A DNA stretch of 64,000 bases from Adineta ricciae (taxonomy: Eukaryota; Rotifera; Eurotatoria; Adinetida; Adinetidae): NCBI GenBank assembly GCA_905250025.1, contig CAJNOJ010000100.1, forward strand, positions 148,951 through 212,950, read 5' to 3'. The first letter of the stretch is position 1. Every line of letters begins with the position of its first letter. A model generated the notes under the pieces. The model was not told the DNA's origin. It did no database searches and was given only the letters and a program-made list of their open reading frames with translations. The position numbers were made by a program, and so were the translations under genes. Of this stretch, positions 10,701 through 22,080 are shown piece by piece.

Positions 10701-11573
10701 TTTTTCTTCATTTTCTTTTCTTTTCAAATGATCTAATTTCTTACGAAATGAAAGTAAATCTCAAGTTCGCACGCCTGAATGTCTATCAATCGGTTGTCAT
10801 CAATTAAAGAACTGAATAAAAAGAATGAAAAGAATGGCGCTCGAAGATTTTCATGATTGATACGTGATTTGTGCTTTTTGAAAGAATGAAGTTGAAACTT
10901 ACTACAGAAGAGCTCACTTTGAATTTTCCGCTTTGAGTTTCTCCAGGAAAGGTAAGTGTGAATGTCAATCAAAAGAATAACAAGTGATGAAAAAAAAGAA
11001 CAAGAAAAGACCTTATAGTTTGAAGTATTTGCAGAATGAAATGAAGAAAACTTTCTTTTCTTCTTCTTCTTCTTCTTTTCTCTCTTCTTCGTCTTCTCGT
11101 CTTGTCAATCCTTGATAAAGAATAGATGAAACCACTCAGACGGCGTCAGGCGAAAGTGTAATCATAACAAAATATTAATGGGATATTTTATTCGAATAAG
11201 AAGAAAATCTTCTTAGAAACCTGTCAATGATCTTTTTGATGAACATAAATCATTCTTTCTCCGTTCTGTTTTCTAGAGAATTTTACTCTTATCTATGTCA
11301 TTTGAAAAATCACTCAACTAATTTCTCTTCCAAATAAGAAATTGAAGGTTAGACTTGTAATTGGCAGTCAAATATGTTTATTTAATGGAAATGATTTTTG
11401 ACGTAATCCAACCAATTAAAATAATTTCATTATACGACCGTTGCTGTCTGTGATTTAGTTTCGGAGACTAAGAAGATTAATCATAGAATCTTTTTTTTTT
11501 GTTGGCAATCTCGGAGTAAAGAATAGCTTTGTACAAATAATATTTATTAATCTCTTCGCTTTATTTGGGAATA
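7785..11573. other. 3.8 kb gene-poor block with purine/pyrimidine tracts
   Basis: No exon chain is supported on either strand. It holds many A/G-rich runs, a (GA)n run at about 10366-10384, a CT-rich block 10415-10475 and a (TTC)n tract near 11050-11080. The frame at 8691-8963 (90 codons) has no recognisable domain and a composition like its surroundings. This could be extended regulatory DNA of the metalloproteinase or unrecognised UTRs. Confidence 0.35.
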
Positions 11574-11778
11574 TCAATCATGTTCTATGAGAAGAATTGT
11601 TGATTAAAATCGAAAAGAAGACTGCGATGTTACCTTGATCATCGATATCCGGTGTGCTACGATAATCTTCTTGTTGATATTGATATTCAATGATGTTTGA
11701 TGCTTGATGTGGATGAGGAGTTATTATCCAACAAGTAAGTAAAGAGAAGACAGTAAAAAGAGGCAACAGAATCGACAT
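11574..11778 (-). CDS. Small secreted acidic peptide, two exons
   Basis: Exon 1 (11634-11778) begins with a clear signal peptide (MSILLPLFTVFSLLTCWII), then a short acidic, Tyr/Gln-rich stretch (YQYQQEDYRSTPDIDDQ). A 49-bp intron (GTAACA...TTCTCATAG) joins in frame to exon 2 (11574-11584), which adds EHD and a TGA stop. AATAAA follows about 10 bp later on the minus strand (11560-11565), and TATAAA lies about 75 bp before the ATG (11851-11856). Intron size, phase, TATA and poly(A) signal all agree, giving a 51-residue product. It has no cysteines, so it is not a disulfide-rich peptide; it could be a neuropeptide-like or cuticular peptide. Function unknown. Confidence 0.5.
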
Positions 11779-12589
11779 AATGATAATCAATTGTTCCCCA
11801 CAATCAATTTGTACAGGAAATGTTTCTGAATAAATAATATTGACATGTACTTTATAATAGGAAAAGATTTTATAGATAACAAACCCATTCAATTCAAGCA
11901 CATATTTTACAGCAAAATAAAACGAGGGAAATTAAGATTTCTCAAACAAAATATTTTCTTTCAAATATTTTCGATACAAGCTACTCAGCATGCAACGAAT
12001 TTGTCTGTCGCTCACATAGAGTAAGCATCTAACCAGTAGTGAGACCAGGGAGGGGAGACTGAGACCTTGTCTCTAACTCAAAATCCTGATTTCGCCACTG
12101 CATCTAACAATATGTGAAATATATTATTTTCATGAACGTGCTGAAATGATTTCCATATGACTTTGACGTCGATGTGACGAGAAAACGTTATAGAAAATAT
12201 GTTAACATTTATCATAATCGTTTCTAATAGATCAGTAGGTATAACATATCCTAGAGTTCCTTCAATCAAGATTGCTAAATATTACTGATATGTCGATTAG
12301 GATTGTCAAATTCTCTTTCTTCATTTTTCAAAGAACAATTATCATTTCCATTAAGATGAGATATTCATTTTGTCAATCGTGTCAAAAAAAACTATCCGTG
12401 ATCACAATGTAAACAAACTGATAATTCAATAAATTTATTGAACATCTCTTATTTCATCAAAATTTTGCTTAGAGACAAACTACGTGATAAAGATGTTCTA
12501 TTAATCTACTTAGCTCCTTTATTTACGAAAAAAAAACAAGAAATCTAATGCAAAAAATGGAACAAAAAAATCTCCAATAAAAAGTGCTT
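11779..12589. other. Non-coding stretch
   Basis: AT-rich spacer. The first 80 bases are the putative promoter of the secreted peptide. A short GC-rich patch near 12030-12085 (GGGAGGGGAGACTGAG) stands out from the background and may be a repeat remnant. No coding exon recognised. Confidence 0.35.
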
Positions 12590-13721
12590 TTAATTTTCAA
12601 TAGTTGATTCACTAGTGATATCAATATCATCTGACATCAACGGCATGTCCGTGGAAATTTCATCTAAGTGCAGTTCCTCATCGTAAACGAACCTATACAT
12701 GTTGATCCACATTTCTCTCTTTGATCCATGACTTCTGAGTATTGATTCAGCAATTGAAACTTTTGGTGCTTCATGAACAAATTGTTCGCTTATAATTTGA
12801 TAATAGGAACCGATGAAACCGAGTGATTATTCTAAGTATTGTTTTTCTTCTTTTGAGGTGATTAATGAGGACGATTGACCAGTATGTAAATCATTTAAAA
12901 ATTCCGGTAAATATTTGCAAATATCATAATACTTTGTATAATGTGAAACTGGAACTGCAGTCAGGTTTTCGAACAGATTTGAATATTTTTTGACTGAATA
13001 GAGACGAAATTGCTTCGGAATCCAACGCAATTCCGTCACCAGGACCCCTATCGGATTTCGTCGGATGGTCGGATCCAACATCGGCTTTGTTGACCTGGGA
13101 CGCGTCGATGAAGATACACCAATGACTTTGTTAATGTACTAAGTGAGTGAGTTGATGTTTGTAGAGATTGAATTTTCAAATCTTGAGTTTCAGTCTGTTA
13201 ATACGATCTGCTTGATTTTTAATTTCATTTCTCAAATCAAAGTAATGAACATCTTCATTGTTAACCATTGGTTCTACGGTAACCTTTGTATTGTTGTCTT
13301 GGTTCAGTTCCTTGTTTCGTTGTTATATTTCGGTTTGATATGTGAAAAGAATAGAAGAAAAATTTTCTTCATTTGTTCTTATCCATTCTTCAACTGTTCG
13401 TGAACCATTGATCCTTGGGATAATTGACGGAGGACCAAATAAAGTCGAATCAATATCAACTTTGATGCATTCATTTTTAGTCCGATTTTTTAAAGATTCA
13501 CTATTTAATAATTCATTGATGGTTATTGACGGCCGAGCAAAGTATATATTGTCGTGTTCAACAATGATGAATCGAATCGGGATAAAATTTGGTTCGAAAT
13601 CTTCTTGAATTTGTTTTAATTCTTCATGGCGAATATCAACATCTTGAACCGCTTTAGTGATCTTTTTATTCACCAGTTTCTTATTTAAATGTTCTCGCAT
13701 ACATTCATCACGACTACTCAT
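12590..13721 (-). pseudogene. Decayed gene of unknown family, interrupted by a MITE fragment
   Basis: An intact N-terminal frame of 132 codons (13323-13721, start MSSRDECMREHLNKK) ends in TAA at 13323-13325. The same frame continues past it as coding-like sequence (VTVEPMVNNEDVHYFDLRNE) to a TGA near 13177. A palindromic-repeat fragment (13016-13099) follows. Beyond it a coding-like frame (FRLYSVKKYSNLFENLTAVP) runs to TAA at 12827-12829 and then on in the same frame for another 78 codons, ending in a Ser/Asp/Glu-rich tail (TSESTIEN) at a TAA (12590-12592). Three in-frame stops plus an insertion indicate loss of function. The family is not recognised; the N-terminal half is charged and probably helical. 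Confidence 0.6.
13016..13099 (-). repeat. Solo half of a GGATCC-rich foldback MITE
   Basis: Read on the minus strand this starts CCCAGGTCAACAAAGCCGAT and continues with the GGATCCGACCATCCGAC and ACGGAATTGCGTTGGATTCC motifs. The same order is found in the left half of the element at 36850-37169. Only one terminal repeat is present, so it is a half-element lying inside the decayed gene 12590-13721. Confidence 0.65.
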
Positions 13722-14558
13722 TGGTGAGATAATTCAATTGGAATTTTTGGCAATTTTAGCAATAACTATATGAGAGTAAGACAGAGAATAAATATTCGTT
13801 TATAAATGAGAAATGAATGAAAATGTGTCCTTACTTATGGTTTCCGATTATTGAATGAGACTTTGAAAATATTTCTGCAAGATTTCTTTATTAGAAAAAC
13901 ATCGACAAATGCATACTAATGTAAAGTGACGTGATGAATTAAGGGGTCAAACACAAAGACTAATTCAAGGTGAATTAAAAAACATCATTGGTTATTTTAC
14001 ATATCAACGTGAATTGTATCGGTTAGTTCAGTTTTATTTCGTTCTATCTGTTTGTTTGACTTCTAACAACAATAATTCAATTTTGATTTCGAAAGGAATA
14101 AATAGATAACCGACAGTGAGCGTTATCAATATCTGTGAAGCATTGGTTTTACTGCATCGTGATTAATAATAAACATTATCAAAATGACATGTTGCTTTTC
14201 ATTAAGTCTTCAATATTCCATCGAATATATGTTTATTGTTTTAATTGAATTATTCAACTTTATTTGGTTAACATTCGTTTTTCTGCGATGAATTCTTTAT
14301 GACTATAAACGAGGTAATGAGATCGGTTTAGCTAGAATGTTACTGATTACTCTCAGATGAAGTTTTCTACAGTTGATTGACTAGGTTCTAAAGTTCTTTG
14401 TGTAGGTATATATCCTTCTCTCTACAATTACACGTGGTTTCAGCGGTGAACTTTACTCGAGTTGATGATGGAACTCCATTCGATCACAAAGAGATAGAAG
14501 TATATATTCTGTTATATTCATTTAGTATTTCTACAAGAGAGGTCGGAGAAGAAATCTC
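13722..14558. other. Non-coding stretch
   Basis: AT-rich spacer between the decayed gene and the convergent 3' end of the GPCR gene. No exon or repeat recognised. Confidence 0.4.
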
Positions 14559-15539
14559 CTAAAAGAAATTTCTCCAGTGTCTTGTGATATTGTCAACTAT
14601 TTTTACAAATTCTCTTCTAAATGTTTTGGATATGCAAAGTTGAATATAAAATGAGCTTCCGTAATTCACATAAAGCAAAACCCGAACAATATGTAAAATA
14701 AATTTTTCCCATGCGCGTACTGATACAGATTTCGCAGAACTTTGAGTAGACGTAAAAGCTATGTACATCCAATAACATGAGTGTGGAATTGTTAGAATAC
14801 TAAGAACGAGTATTTGAACTGAAAGACTTTTAATTAATTGTTGTTTATCTCGTCTAACTGGAATGGGAGTCATCGTGGATGGATTGACCAGAATTCGAGA
14901 TTGTCGTATATTTTTGAGCGTTAAAATCCCCAAGATTGACATTAACAACGGAGGTAATAGACTGTAAAAGTTTAACATAAATATAGCAAAAAACATATTA
15001 TAGGTAGTATCATTCGTTGTGCAAGTCCATGATAGCTGGTTATGCACATCCAGTTTATAAAAATACTGATAATAAACAAGAACGTGTATATGTACTAATA
15101 AACATGATACTATTGTTAGCCCAATACATTGAATGGCCATTCGGGTTGAGCAAATTTTTTGACGTTTCAATGCTGATTGATTTGTAGAATAGAGTCTGTC
15201 GATCGATGCACAAACAAAATACCAACTCGATATCGCAAATAGGGTATATACAAGGTATGTTCGAATTTTACAATAGACATTCGAAGCTCCATCGAATATG
15301 TCAAGTTGAAAACCGTCATCTAACATTCGAGTTAAGAGACCAATGAAAAACATCACTAAATTATTTACTGATGCAGCAAGAAAATATAAAGAACACGATT
15401 GTTTGACAAATATACCACGAGAGAAGATGATTATATTAATGGAATTTCCTATGATTCCTGTTATGAATATCGCCAATACTATCCAACGATTCAAAATAAT
15501 AGCTGCCAAATCCAACGTGTCAATTAATGATGACGTCAT
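14559..15539 (-). CDS. Rhodopsin-like GPCR (class A), 326 residues
   Basis: An intronless frame with seven hydrophobic segments. TM1 carries GN (IIGNSINII). A Cys precedes TM3 (YCKIR) and pairs plausibly with a Cys in loop 2 (WTCTT). The DRY position reads DRL (IDRLYST). TM6 has a Pro (LTIPHSCYW), and TM7 ends FYIQLCISKTFRREF in place of a canonical NPxxY. The length, short tails and this TM7 ending are typical of the large peptide/FMRFamide-receptor-like GPCR families of bdelloid rotifers. The ligand cannot be inferred. It is unrelated in sequence to the tandem GPCRs at 53.9-60.2 kb beyond the fold. Confidence 0.85.
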   Translation of the reverse strand: MTSSLIDTLDLAAIILNRWIVLAIFITGIIGNSINIIIFSRGIFVKQSCSLYFLAASVNNLVMFFIGLLTRMLDDGFQLDIFDGASNVYCKIRTYLVYTLFAISSWYFVCASIDRLYSTNQSALKRQKICSTRMAIQCIGLTIVSCLLVHIHVLVYYQYFYKLDVHNQLSWTCTTNDTTYNMFFAIFMLNFYSLLPPLLMSILGILTLKNIRQSRILVNPSTMTPIPVRRDKQQLIKSLSVQILVLSILTIPHSCYWMYIAFTSTQSSAKSVSVRAWEKFILHIVRVLLYVNYGSSFYIQLCISKTFRREFVKIVDNITRHWRNFF

Positions 15540-17774
15540 TTTGTATATGCCTATAAATGAACTTATTGAGGAGCGTGAGCAGTACAGCCACTAAATACTT
15601 TAACAAAAATGTGTTAAAAATTCATATAGTCTGCTGTACTTTTACATAAAATAATATTCATTATTAATATATTTTCTTAAAGACCAAACTATACTAAACA
15701 AAGATCTCTGTTGTTGCAGACTACGAGATATTCTAGCGCTGAAGAACATTTCATATGTGGAATTAATGTGGAGAATTGTCGCCTTGTAAAAAACCTAAAA
15801 GTTGCTTAACGAGTGAAAGCACATGGATTTCTTTTTAATAGAGTAAATCAGTAACAGCGTTTTAAAGAAACAACAAAAAATATGTAATTATGACTTGGTC
15901 TTTTCAAAAGCCTTTTGTATTGTCAGAGAAAATGAGCTCACAACAGCCAAAAAAACCAAGCGTATCATTCTTTTGTTCAACATTTCAAGTTTACCACTCA
16001 GAAAAATTGCGCATATATATCCTGTTACGGAGATTAGGTTTTTCAAAGTAAGCATTATGATAAGCTCTAATTTGATATGGTGACATTTCTATAAATACTT
16101 TCATATTTTCGTTATTGTTTTTAAAAAATCGTTCAATCTGAAAGTCGTATGTTGTGTCAAGTATGTTGTATTCTGAATAACTCCTTTAAGAAAATGTTTG
16201 GTTCCCTAAGATACATGTGATGAATACAAACTTCAATTTAAACAGTTTACTGTTCTTTGCCAAGTTTTCAGATTTGAAGACGAAGAAAACGTAGAGATAT
16301 GGCAGTGCTATCCCTTTCAACATTAAATTATTATTAAAGTTTTTAATGACAACTAGCTATGAATATTGCATGTCAATAAATTTAGTAGACGAATAAGAAC
16401 TAAAACTATAACATTCACTGTTGATTATTGATGTAGGAGGATTTTTTACACGTTTACTAATTAGATTGTAAAGAAACTCATTTAAGAAAGAAAATTGTAT
16501 AATCGACTAAAGAATAACAATCAAAACAAATTGTTAGAACATTATGGAAAACTTTCACGCTAGATTATCTCAGCGTAAAACATATGATTTTTAACAAAGA
16601 CGGCTGAAACCTATATTAATATCTGTAAAAGTGTTTTTTATAATTTTCTTTATTTTTGTAATTTATGCGTGAATAACGGTGTATCTGATATGCATCCTAC
16701 TAATGCACATCTGTAACCATAGAACAGTAGTTTATACTAAGATCAAAGAATACGAAACCGACTGCACTGAAACCATTTAATTCTCAGAGTATACAAAAAA
16801 TTTACGCATGAAATAAAATTTCTTACTTGATATATTACAGTAAAATTATGTGTGAAACGATGGTTTCCAGTACATGAGAGTCTTCATAAGATTTCATAAT
16901 ATAAACTGGAGAGATTCTGCTATCAATTCTCGAGACATTTCATTAAAAAGATGCAAGCTTTTTCTTGGTTTTCTAGCCGACAATCCATTTAATTACTGCA
17001 TAACTCATTTGATCAATACGTCAAAATTACTATTTTTGCTCATCATAGGATATGAGGGTGTGCCACATCAAGAAAAGTCCCTTCCGGACACCAGCTGTTG
17101 GAGTCACTCTGGGAGCTCAAAGTGCATTCGACAGTCATTAGTTGCGATCACCCTGGATAGAGAAGATCAACAATTGTGAACTAATTCTTAGATTTCATTG
17201 CGATAGTAATTAGGGCCGTATTTATTTTTACATAAAATATCTGTCGATTCATTTTCTAAAATACGCAATTCGTCGCGTTTCTTCTCCTTGGTATATTTAA
17301 CAGAGCTAGCTTGTATTCGTTCATAGTATGCCTAGATTGCTAGTAACAGCATGATGACACGCGACTTTAAAAATAACCTTTGCATACAAACGTGCGTAAA
17401 TTGATTCCTTTTTCACGAGGTTTCTGTGAATATAAAGTGAGGAGAAACGAAAAGATCTGCCAGTATTTACAATTAATTCCTTGACACCCAAGAACTATTA
17501 CATTGCTTTTATAATTGTTTGACACTAAAACGCCATACGTGATATTTGCCTTTTTGAAAAGAGTGGTGTCTGACGAATTATGAGAGTGACTGTCTATGTC
17601 TTTCGGCATGATGGTGTCTTGTGTCATCTGCGCACCCACAGTCGTATCTTTACCTTTACTGTATACAGCTTATATCGGAATGGTCACACACAATTAAATA
17701 AAGAGGAAAAAATCAGTGCTTGATGAAGGAGTTACACAAAAATCATCGTCCCGCAGGTCTTTGCTTATGTAAGC
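15540..17774. other. AT-rich region without recognisable genes
   Basis: Several open frames of 60-101 codons occur on both strands (for example 16874-17179), but none shows a domain, signal peptide or splice-consistent extension. A GC-richer patch at 17050-17160 differs from the surroundings and may be a transposon remnant. Confidence 0.35.
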
Positions 17775-18290
17775 TGCTTTTTATTTTATTTATATGCAAA
17801 AGAGGTACAGTACTGCACCTTATTTGTGCTATAATCATTTCAATAGCTCTTATGCTTCAGCTTTATTTTCTCTAAAAAGATTCAACTGAATTGAATAACT
17901 TTTATTTCTCGTCGCATGCTTCTTTTATACAGATGAACCAAAAATACACAATGCAACCAACTTAAGATGTAAGTGGACGACATATTGAACAAAAAATAAC
18001 ACAGAAACGAACAAATGTAGTATGGATTCAACAGAAAAGAATGAAATTAATAAAACATTCGGATGAACAGTAAATGTATTAATATCTGGACGAAAAAAAT
18101 GTTGATCTATACCAATTTATTGAGCTTTTATACGAATATTGATCAGACGAAACTGTATTTATGTATTGTGATCAGGAGAAGAATTTGAATCATCGGCCAG
18201 CTTTGATCGCAAGTGCTGTTGATTTTCTAATTATCTCAAGTCGTGAACTAACTAACCAATGCTCTAAGGTTAGAAACTTACTTGTCAAGA
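17775..18290 (-). pseudogene. Decayed coiled-coil gene end with conserved 3' UTR, copy 1
   Basis: Read on the minus strand, 18290 to about 18130 aligns with the coiled-coil exon at 35800-36000: a VNDLDK-(stop)-VSNLRALV stretch parallels INDRDKQIASLQALV, and the CAACA-CTTGC...AATTC-TTC DNA is shared. It is followed by about 280 bp (18060-17775) that matches 36310-36585 closely, including GCATAAGAGCTATTGAAATG. Several in-frame stops show that the coding part is dead. Confidence 0.55.
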
Positions 18291-19079
18291 TCATTGACAT
18301 CACTTTTAAGTTTACATATTTGATACGTCAATCAGCTTTTGTTCGCATTCTTATCGAATGAGTTATCTTAAAATAAAGGGATGAGATATTGCGAGTGCCC
18401 TCTACATGTTCAATTCCTCCCATGTGCTCTAATGCAATCAAATTGTCACACAATTGCGCCTACCTGCGACGCAGCCTTGGTAGTTTGTCGTAAGTGTGCC
18501 ACAGTCGTTAAAAATAGGTAACACGGGCTTCTTCATGCCTAACATTTCACACTTTTGTGCGTGTCGCCATTGTAAAACACCCTCGATCTTAATGTATCTT
18601 ACAATAGCTGGAAAATCGATACCATTTCTTTCGAAGACACATTTTTATAACGGGGTGGACAATGTGTTCTTTTTCTTTGTTAGTCATGATATCTTTTGAA
18701 AAGCCTTCATAATAAGATACGCAAAATATTTTATACAGAAGGTGCTAGTACATAATATGCTTTTCCAGGACAGTCGCTATTTTGAATCTACGGCATGAGC
18801 ATAAATTATAGCTTATAGATCATAAATATATAACTGACTTACAGCATCGTTCCAAGTACTCATCCTTTACAATGCTCAAGAGTAAACAATAAATCCATAA
18901 TTTTGGGAGGGGGATGAGAACAAATAAAACGACATAAATTGCAGGCGGGTAATGGTGGCAATACCTAGGTGATTTACAATCTGACTTGTATTTTACAGCA
19001 CATCTCAAATACAACATAATATTCATAAATTGTTGCTTTCCTATTTATCTTCTACGTATATATATATGTAAAGATGAAA

Positions 19080-19108
19080 GTTTGTCTGTCTGTCTGTCTG
19101 TCTGTCTG
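19080..19108. repeat. TCTG/GTCT microsatellite
   Basis: Seven consecutive GTCT units follow an (AT)n run and AAAGATGAAAGTTT. This arrangement, AT-run then TCTG-run, is the kind found at the 5' side of some non-autonomous elements. Confidence 0.6.
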
Positions 19109-19225
19109 TTTGCTATGCATTTAGTTCCTGTAGTAGCTATCGTCATGAAACTATCCACAGTGCTTCCTTGAGTTCACAGGAAAGTCGACATCTACTTTGT
19201 CCCAAAAATAAAATCAATTACGCGT

Positions 19226-19440
19226 TTGCTACAAGCAATCTATGGGCCTAACCAATAGGATTGTAGAATTTCAAAAAATGGAGTAAATCGATTGCAAAGG
19301 CAGCCGAAGGCCGTTTGCGCGTTCAAAGACAACAATCCACATGGTCTGCCTGTGCATGGGCGTCCTATACACGCTACAAGCAACCTACGAAACTCACATA
19401 TAGCATTGTAAGATTTCAAAAGATTAAGATAAACGTTGAG
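19226..19440. repeat. Imperfect direct repeat, period about 147 bp
   Basis: The segment starting GCTACAAGCAATCTA at 19228 recurs as GCTACAAGCAACCTA at about 19375, each followed by CATTGTAAGATTTC-like or GATTGTAGAATTTC and an AAATGGAGTAAA/GATTAAGATAAA tail. Probably a degraded dispersed element with internal duplication. Confidence 0.4.
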
Positions 19441-20204
19441 AGGTGGGTGAATGCGAAGGATATAAGGTGTGAAATGACATGGGAGTGAGATTGAGGTCGA
19501 TAAGTGAACTGCTAAAGTGGAGAATCAATATCAGAGAAAGAGGTAATATTAATCTTTGTTCCAGAAATTAATTTCGGCAACTTTTTTGCATAAAGAAATA
19601 TAACCGAAACTGCTGTTTCATGCAATGCACGGCGGAAAAGGTAAGGACCACAAGTGTAGAAATTTAAAGTGTACTGATTTTCTATCTGCTGCAGCTTTTC
19701 GACAGGTGAGATGTTCGACATAGGCATTTCTTATTTGCCACCGGATACTCTCTCTCTCTCTAGCACGCTATATTTGGAGATGTAGATAGCATGCAAGCAG
19801 AACGGTTACTGATTAGCAGTATTGGATCCCTAATGGATCGTCAACGACAAGCGTACGTGATAGATATATCAAGTCACAACCATTCTAAAACGTTAGGCAG
19901 TAATAACAAAAAAAGAGAAATTCCGGCGATTAATATTTTAAAAGAAATCGATATCGATAATAATGAATTGATAAGATGAAGTTGGTTTGTCTTCGATAAC
20001 ACTTATATTATTCTGCGCATAGTGATTAATGATAACGATTATAAAACTATCTTCATATTCATATCGCTATAAGGAATCAGCGTTAGCTCAAAATCTTTTA
20101 TTTTCTTGTAATATATGTGTAAAAGCAAATATCACGATTTATATACTGATTAGTGTGTCAATCAACTGGGTGAACGATGGCCTGCAATCCATTCCGATAG
20201 AGCT

Positions 20205-20984
20205 TCAGGATTTCGTGTCTAGAACAGTATGGAAATGTTCGATACAAATATTTACTTCAATATAATTTCTTACTTGAATAAATACCGTCCCTGGGCCGGT
20301 AAATCGGCAAACTAGCCCTTCGCCTGCATGCATTCCGCTGATAATTCCGCCACCTGATCTTTCAATAGAATATGGACAATTCCATGCCACTAAATGGCCA
20401 TTATCAACAATCCACTGTTCTCCGTCCCTTAGATTTCGTTGAATAATTGCACCAAGTGATGTAACAAAAAGAATTCCAACACCAGACACACGGTTCACAA
20501 AAAGTCCTTCGCCTGAAAACATTCCTTTGCCTAATCCTTGAGATTTGGTTTCTTTAATAACACCATCGGTCATTGCTAGAAAACCACCTCGACCAACACT
20601 CCATTGAATAGTTCCGTCCAAATGAATCGGAATGATATCGCCCCTGGAAAAATAAGTAATATTATTAAAGAACAAAACGAAACCATTGTCTATTTACCAA
20701 ATAGGCGGCGCAAATAAAATTTCACCGGGACCGGTATAAGTTGATTGACACATTTCACCACCAGTGAGCATCTTTTTGAATGAAAACTTCAATTTTCCCT
20801 TCAATGTTATTTGTGAACTCATAGCAACCATTGCTCCTGGTTGAGCATAGAACGATATATTCGGAGACAGTGTGACTGATAAAATCGTATTTGTATCCCG
20901 ATGGTCAATTTTGAAAGAGCCTCCATTAAATCGACCCGTCATGTCATTCAAACTAATTTGCGATGCGTCTTGACTTGTTGCCAT
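20205..20984 (-). CDS. AIM24-family protein
   Basis: Two exons, 20698-20984 and 20205-20643, joined through a 54-bp intron in frame (ATT TG / G GGC); 241 residues. The sequence is a Gly-rich run of beta-strands: YAQPGAMVAMSS, then MLTGGEMCQSTYTGPGEILFAP, GMFSGEGLFVNRVSGVGILF, IERSGGGIISGMHAGEGLVC and RFTGPGTVFIQ. This is the signature of the AIM24/TIGR00266 family (TRAP-like beta fold). Yeast Aim24 is mitochondrial and helps inner-membrane organisation; bacterial relatives are of unknown role. No clear mitochondrial presequence is visible here. A GTAAG after VFIQ (near 20276) could be a donor to a further exon, so the last 24 residues are uncertain. Confidence 0.85.
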
Positions 20985-21539
20985 TATTCGATCTGCTTCC
21001 GTTTATTAATGTAGCGTGCAATTTAATGTATGTGTTACGTACATATATATATATACAGAAATGAGTCAACTGAATACGTCATAAACCACTAAATTCACTC
21101 TGTTGATGACTCCTGTCAAACAAATTTACATACGCAAATCCTTTTCTTTCTAGAAGTAGGCGGATTGACTTAATATGAAGAGAAAGAATTGACATCATCG
21201 GTATTCGAGCCTGTGTAAATAAATATACAGAAAAATAGTAAAGCAGCACTTTTCTTTCGGTCAACAACGGTTGCTACTTAGTGTTCAGCAGGTCATTGCA
21301 CAAATATCTAATCGCTGCCTGGTATAGTATTGAGCAATGTTATAATTCAATTCAGCAACATAGTATACACGAAGAAAATCGGTTACGTAATAAATAAAAA
21401 GATATTTAACAGATTAGAAGACACAGTATAATAAAAACGTTAGGTTCCGAGCGGTTATGTTATGAGACGATAAATCTAACACACATCCTGATAGGTGACT
21501 CCAATAGGATCCGCTTAAAGGACTTTGCTGTGCCATTAA
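20985..21539. other. 5' flank of the AIM24-family gene
   Basis: An (AT)n run at 21042-21057 lies about 60-75 bp upstream of the minus-strand start and may act as the TATA region. Nothing else recognised. Confidence 0.35.
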
Positions 21540-22080
21540 CTTTTTCTTCCTCCTTGAATATATCATAGTGGTACTAATACATCATATGCTTCGGCTTCTC
21601 TAACAAAGTAAAGATAAATTGATGGTTCTTGTTGCGTGTATTTTACGCTACTGATAAAAAAAGATACACAATGCAAAAAGTCCAAGAAACATGAGGAAGG
21701 ACAGATCATACAAGATATACAATTAATTGAACAGAGTACAACAAGTTTGTCAATACATAATAGATGTGTACAGTAATGTTCAATAAGACATGAGTTTCAT
21801 AATAAAAATCTTTGAGTACGATCCGGCGATTTAGATTCGTCGTTAGAACTAGATGTTACTTGTTGTTGCTCTTCCAATTGGCGACTCAATTCTTTTTTAT
21901 CTTTTGTTTCAGGTCGTGTTCGACTTCTGAATGTTTTTGACGTCACACATCAATTTCTCTACCAATTGTTGCACGGTTTCAATGTGTTTTTGTTGTTCTC
22001 TTATTATCTTCTTAAGCTCACGAGTTTGTTCATCCGCTGATTCTGTTCGTTCACCACCATTGATGGGTTGTTTATTCTAA
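21540..22080 (-). pseudogene. Decayed coiled-coil gene end with conserved 3' UTR, copy 2
   Basis: From 22078 downward on the minus strand, after an acceptor-like TTTAG, an exon reads as a charged coiled coil (RELKKIIREQQKHIETVQQL, then VEKLMCDVKNI). It then hits a frameshift near 21925, after which the other frame continues (PETKDKKELSRQLEEQQQV) to TAA just before 21795. The following flank (21735-21560) resembles the 3' UTR segment of the copies at 17775 and 36310 more distantly. Related to, but more diverged than, the other two copies. Confidence 0.5.

Larger units (their letters stand above)
18291..20204. other. Repeat-bearing intergenic region
   Basis: No supported coding exon. It contains the TCTG microsatellite at 19080-19108, an imperfect 147-bp direct repeat (19226-19440) and a GC-richer patch near 18390-18500. 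It ends at the 3' side of the AIM24-family gene. Confidence 0.35.

Noticed and set aside
10733-10972. Open frame of 79 codons on the minus strand, possibly a downstream exon of the secreted-peptide gene.
   Set aside because: The peptide gene closes with its own stop and poly(A) signal at 11560-11576, and the frame shows no recognisable motif.
12827-13081. The ORF starting in LDPTIRRNPIG taken as a protein N-terminus.
   Set aside because: Its first 25 or so codons are translated MITE repeat (13016-13099); only the rest resembles coding sequence of the decayed gene.
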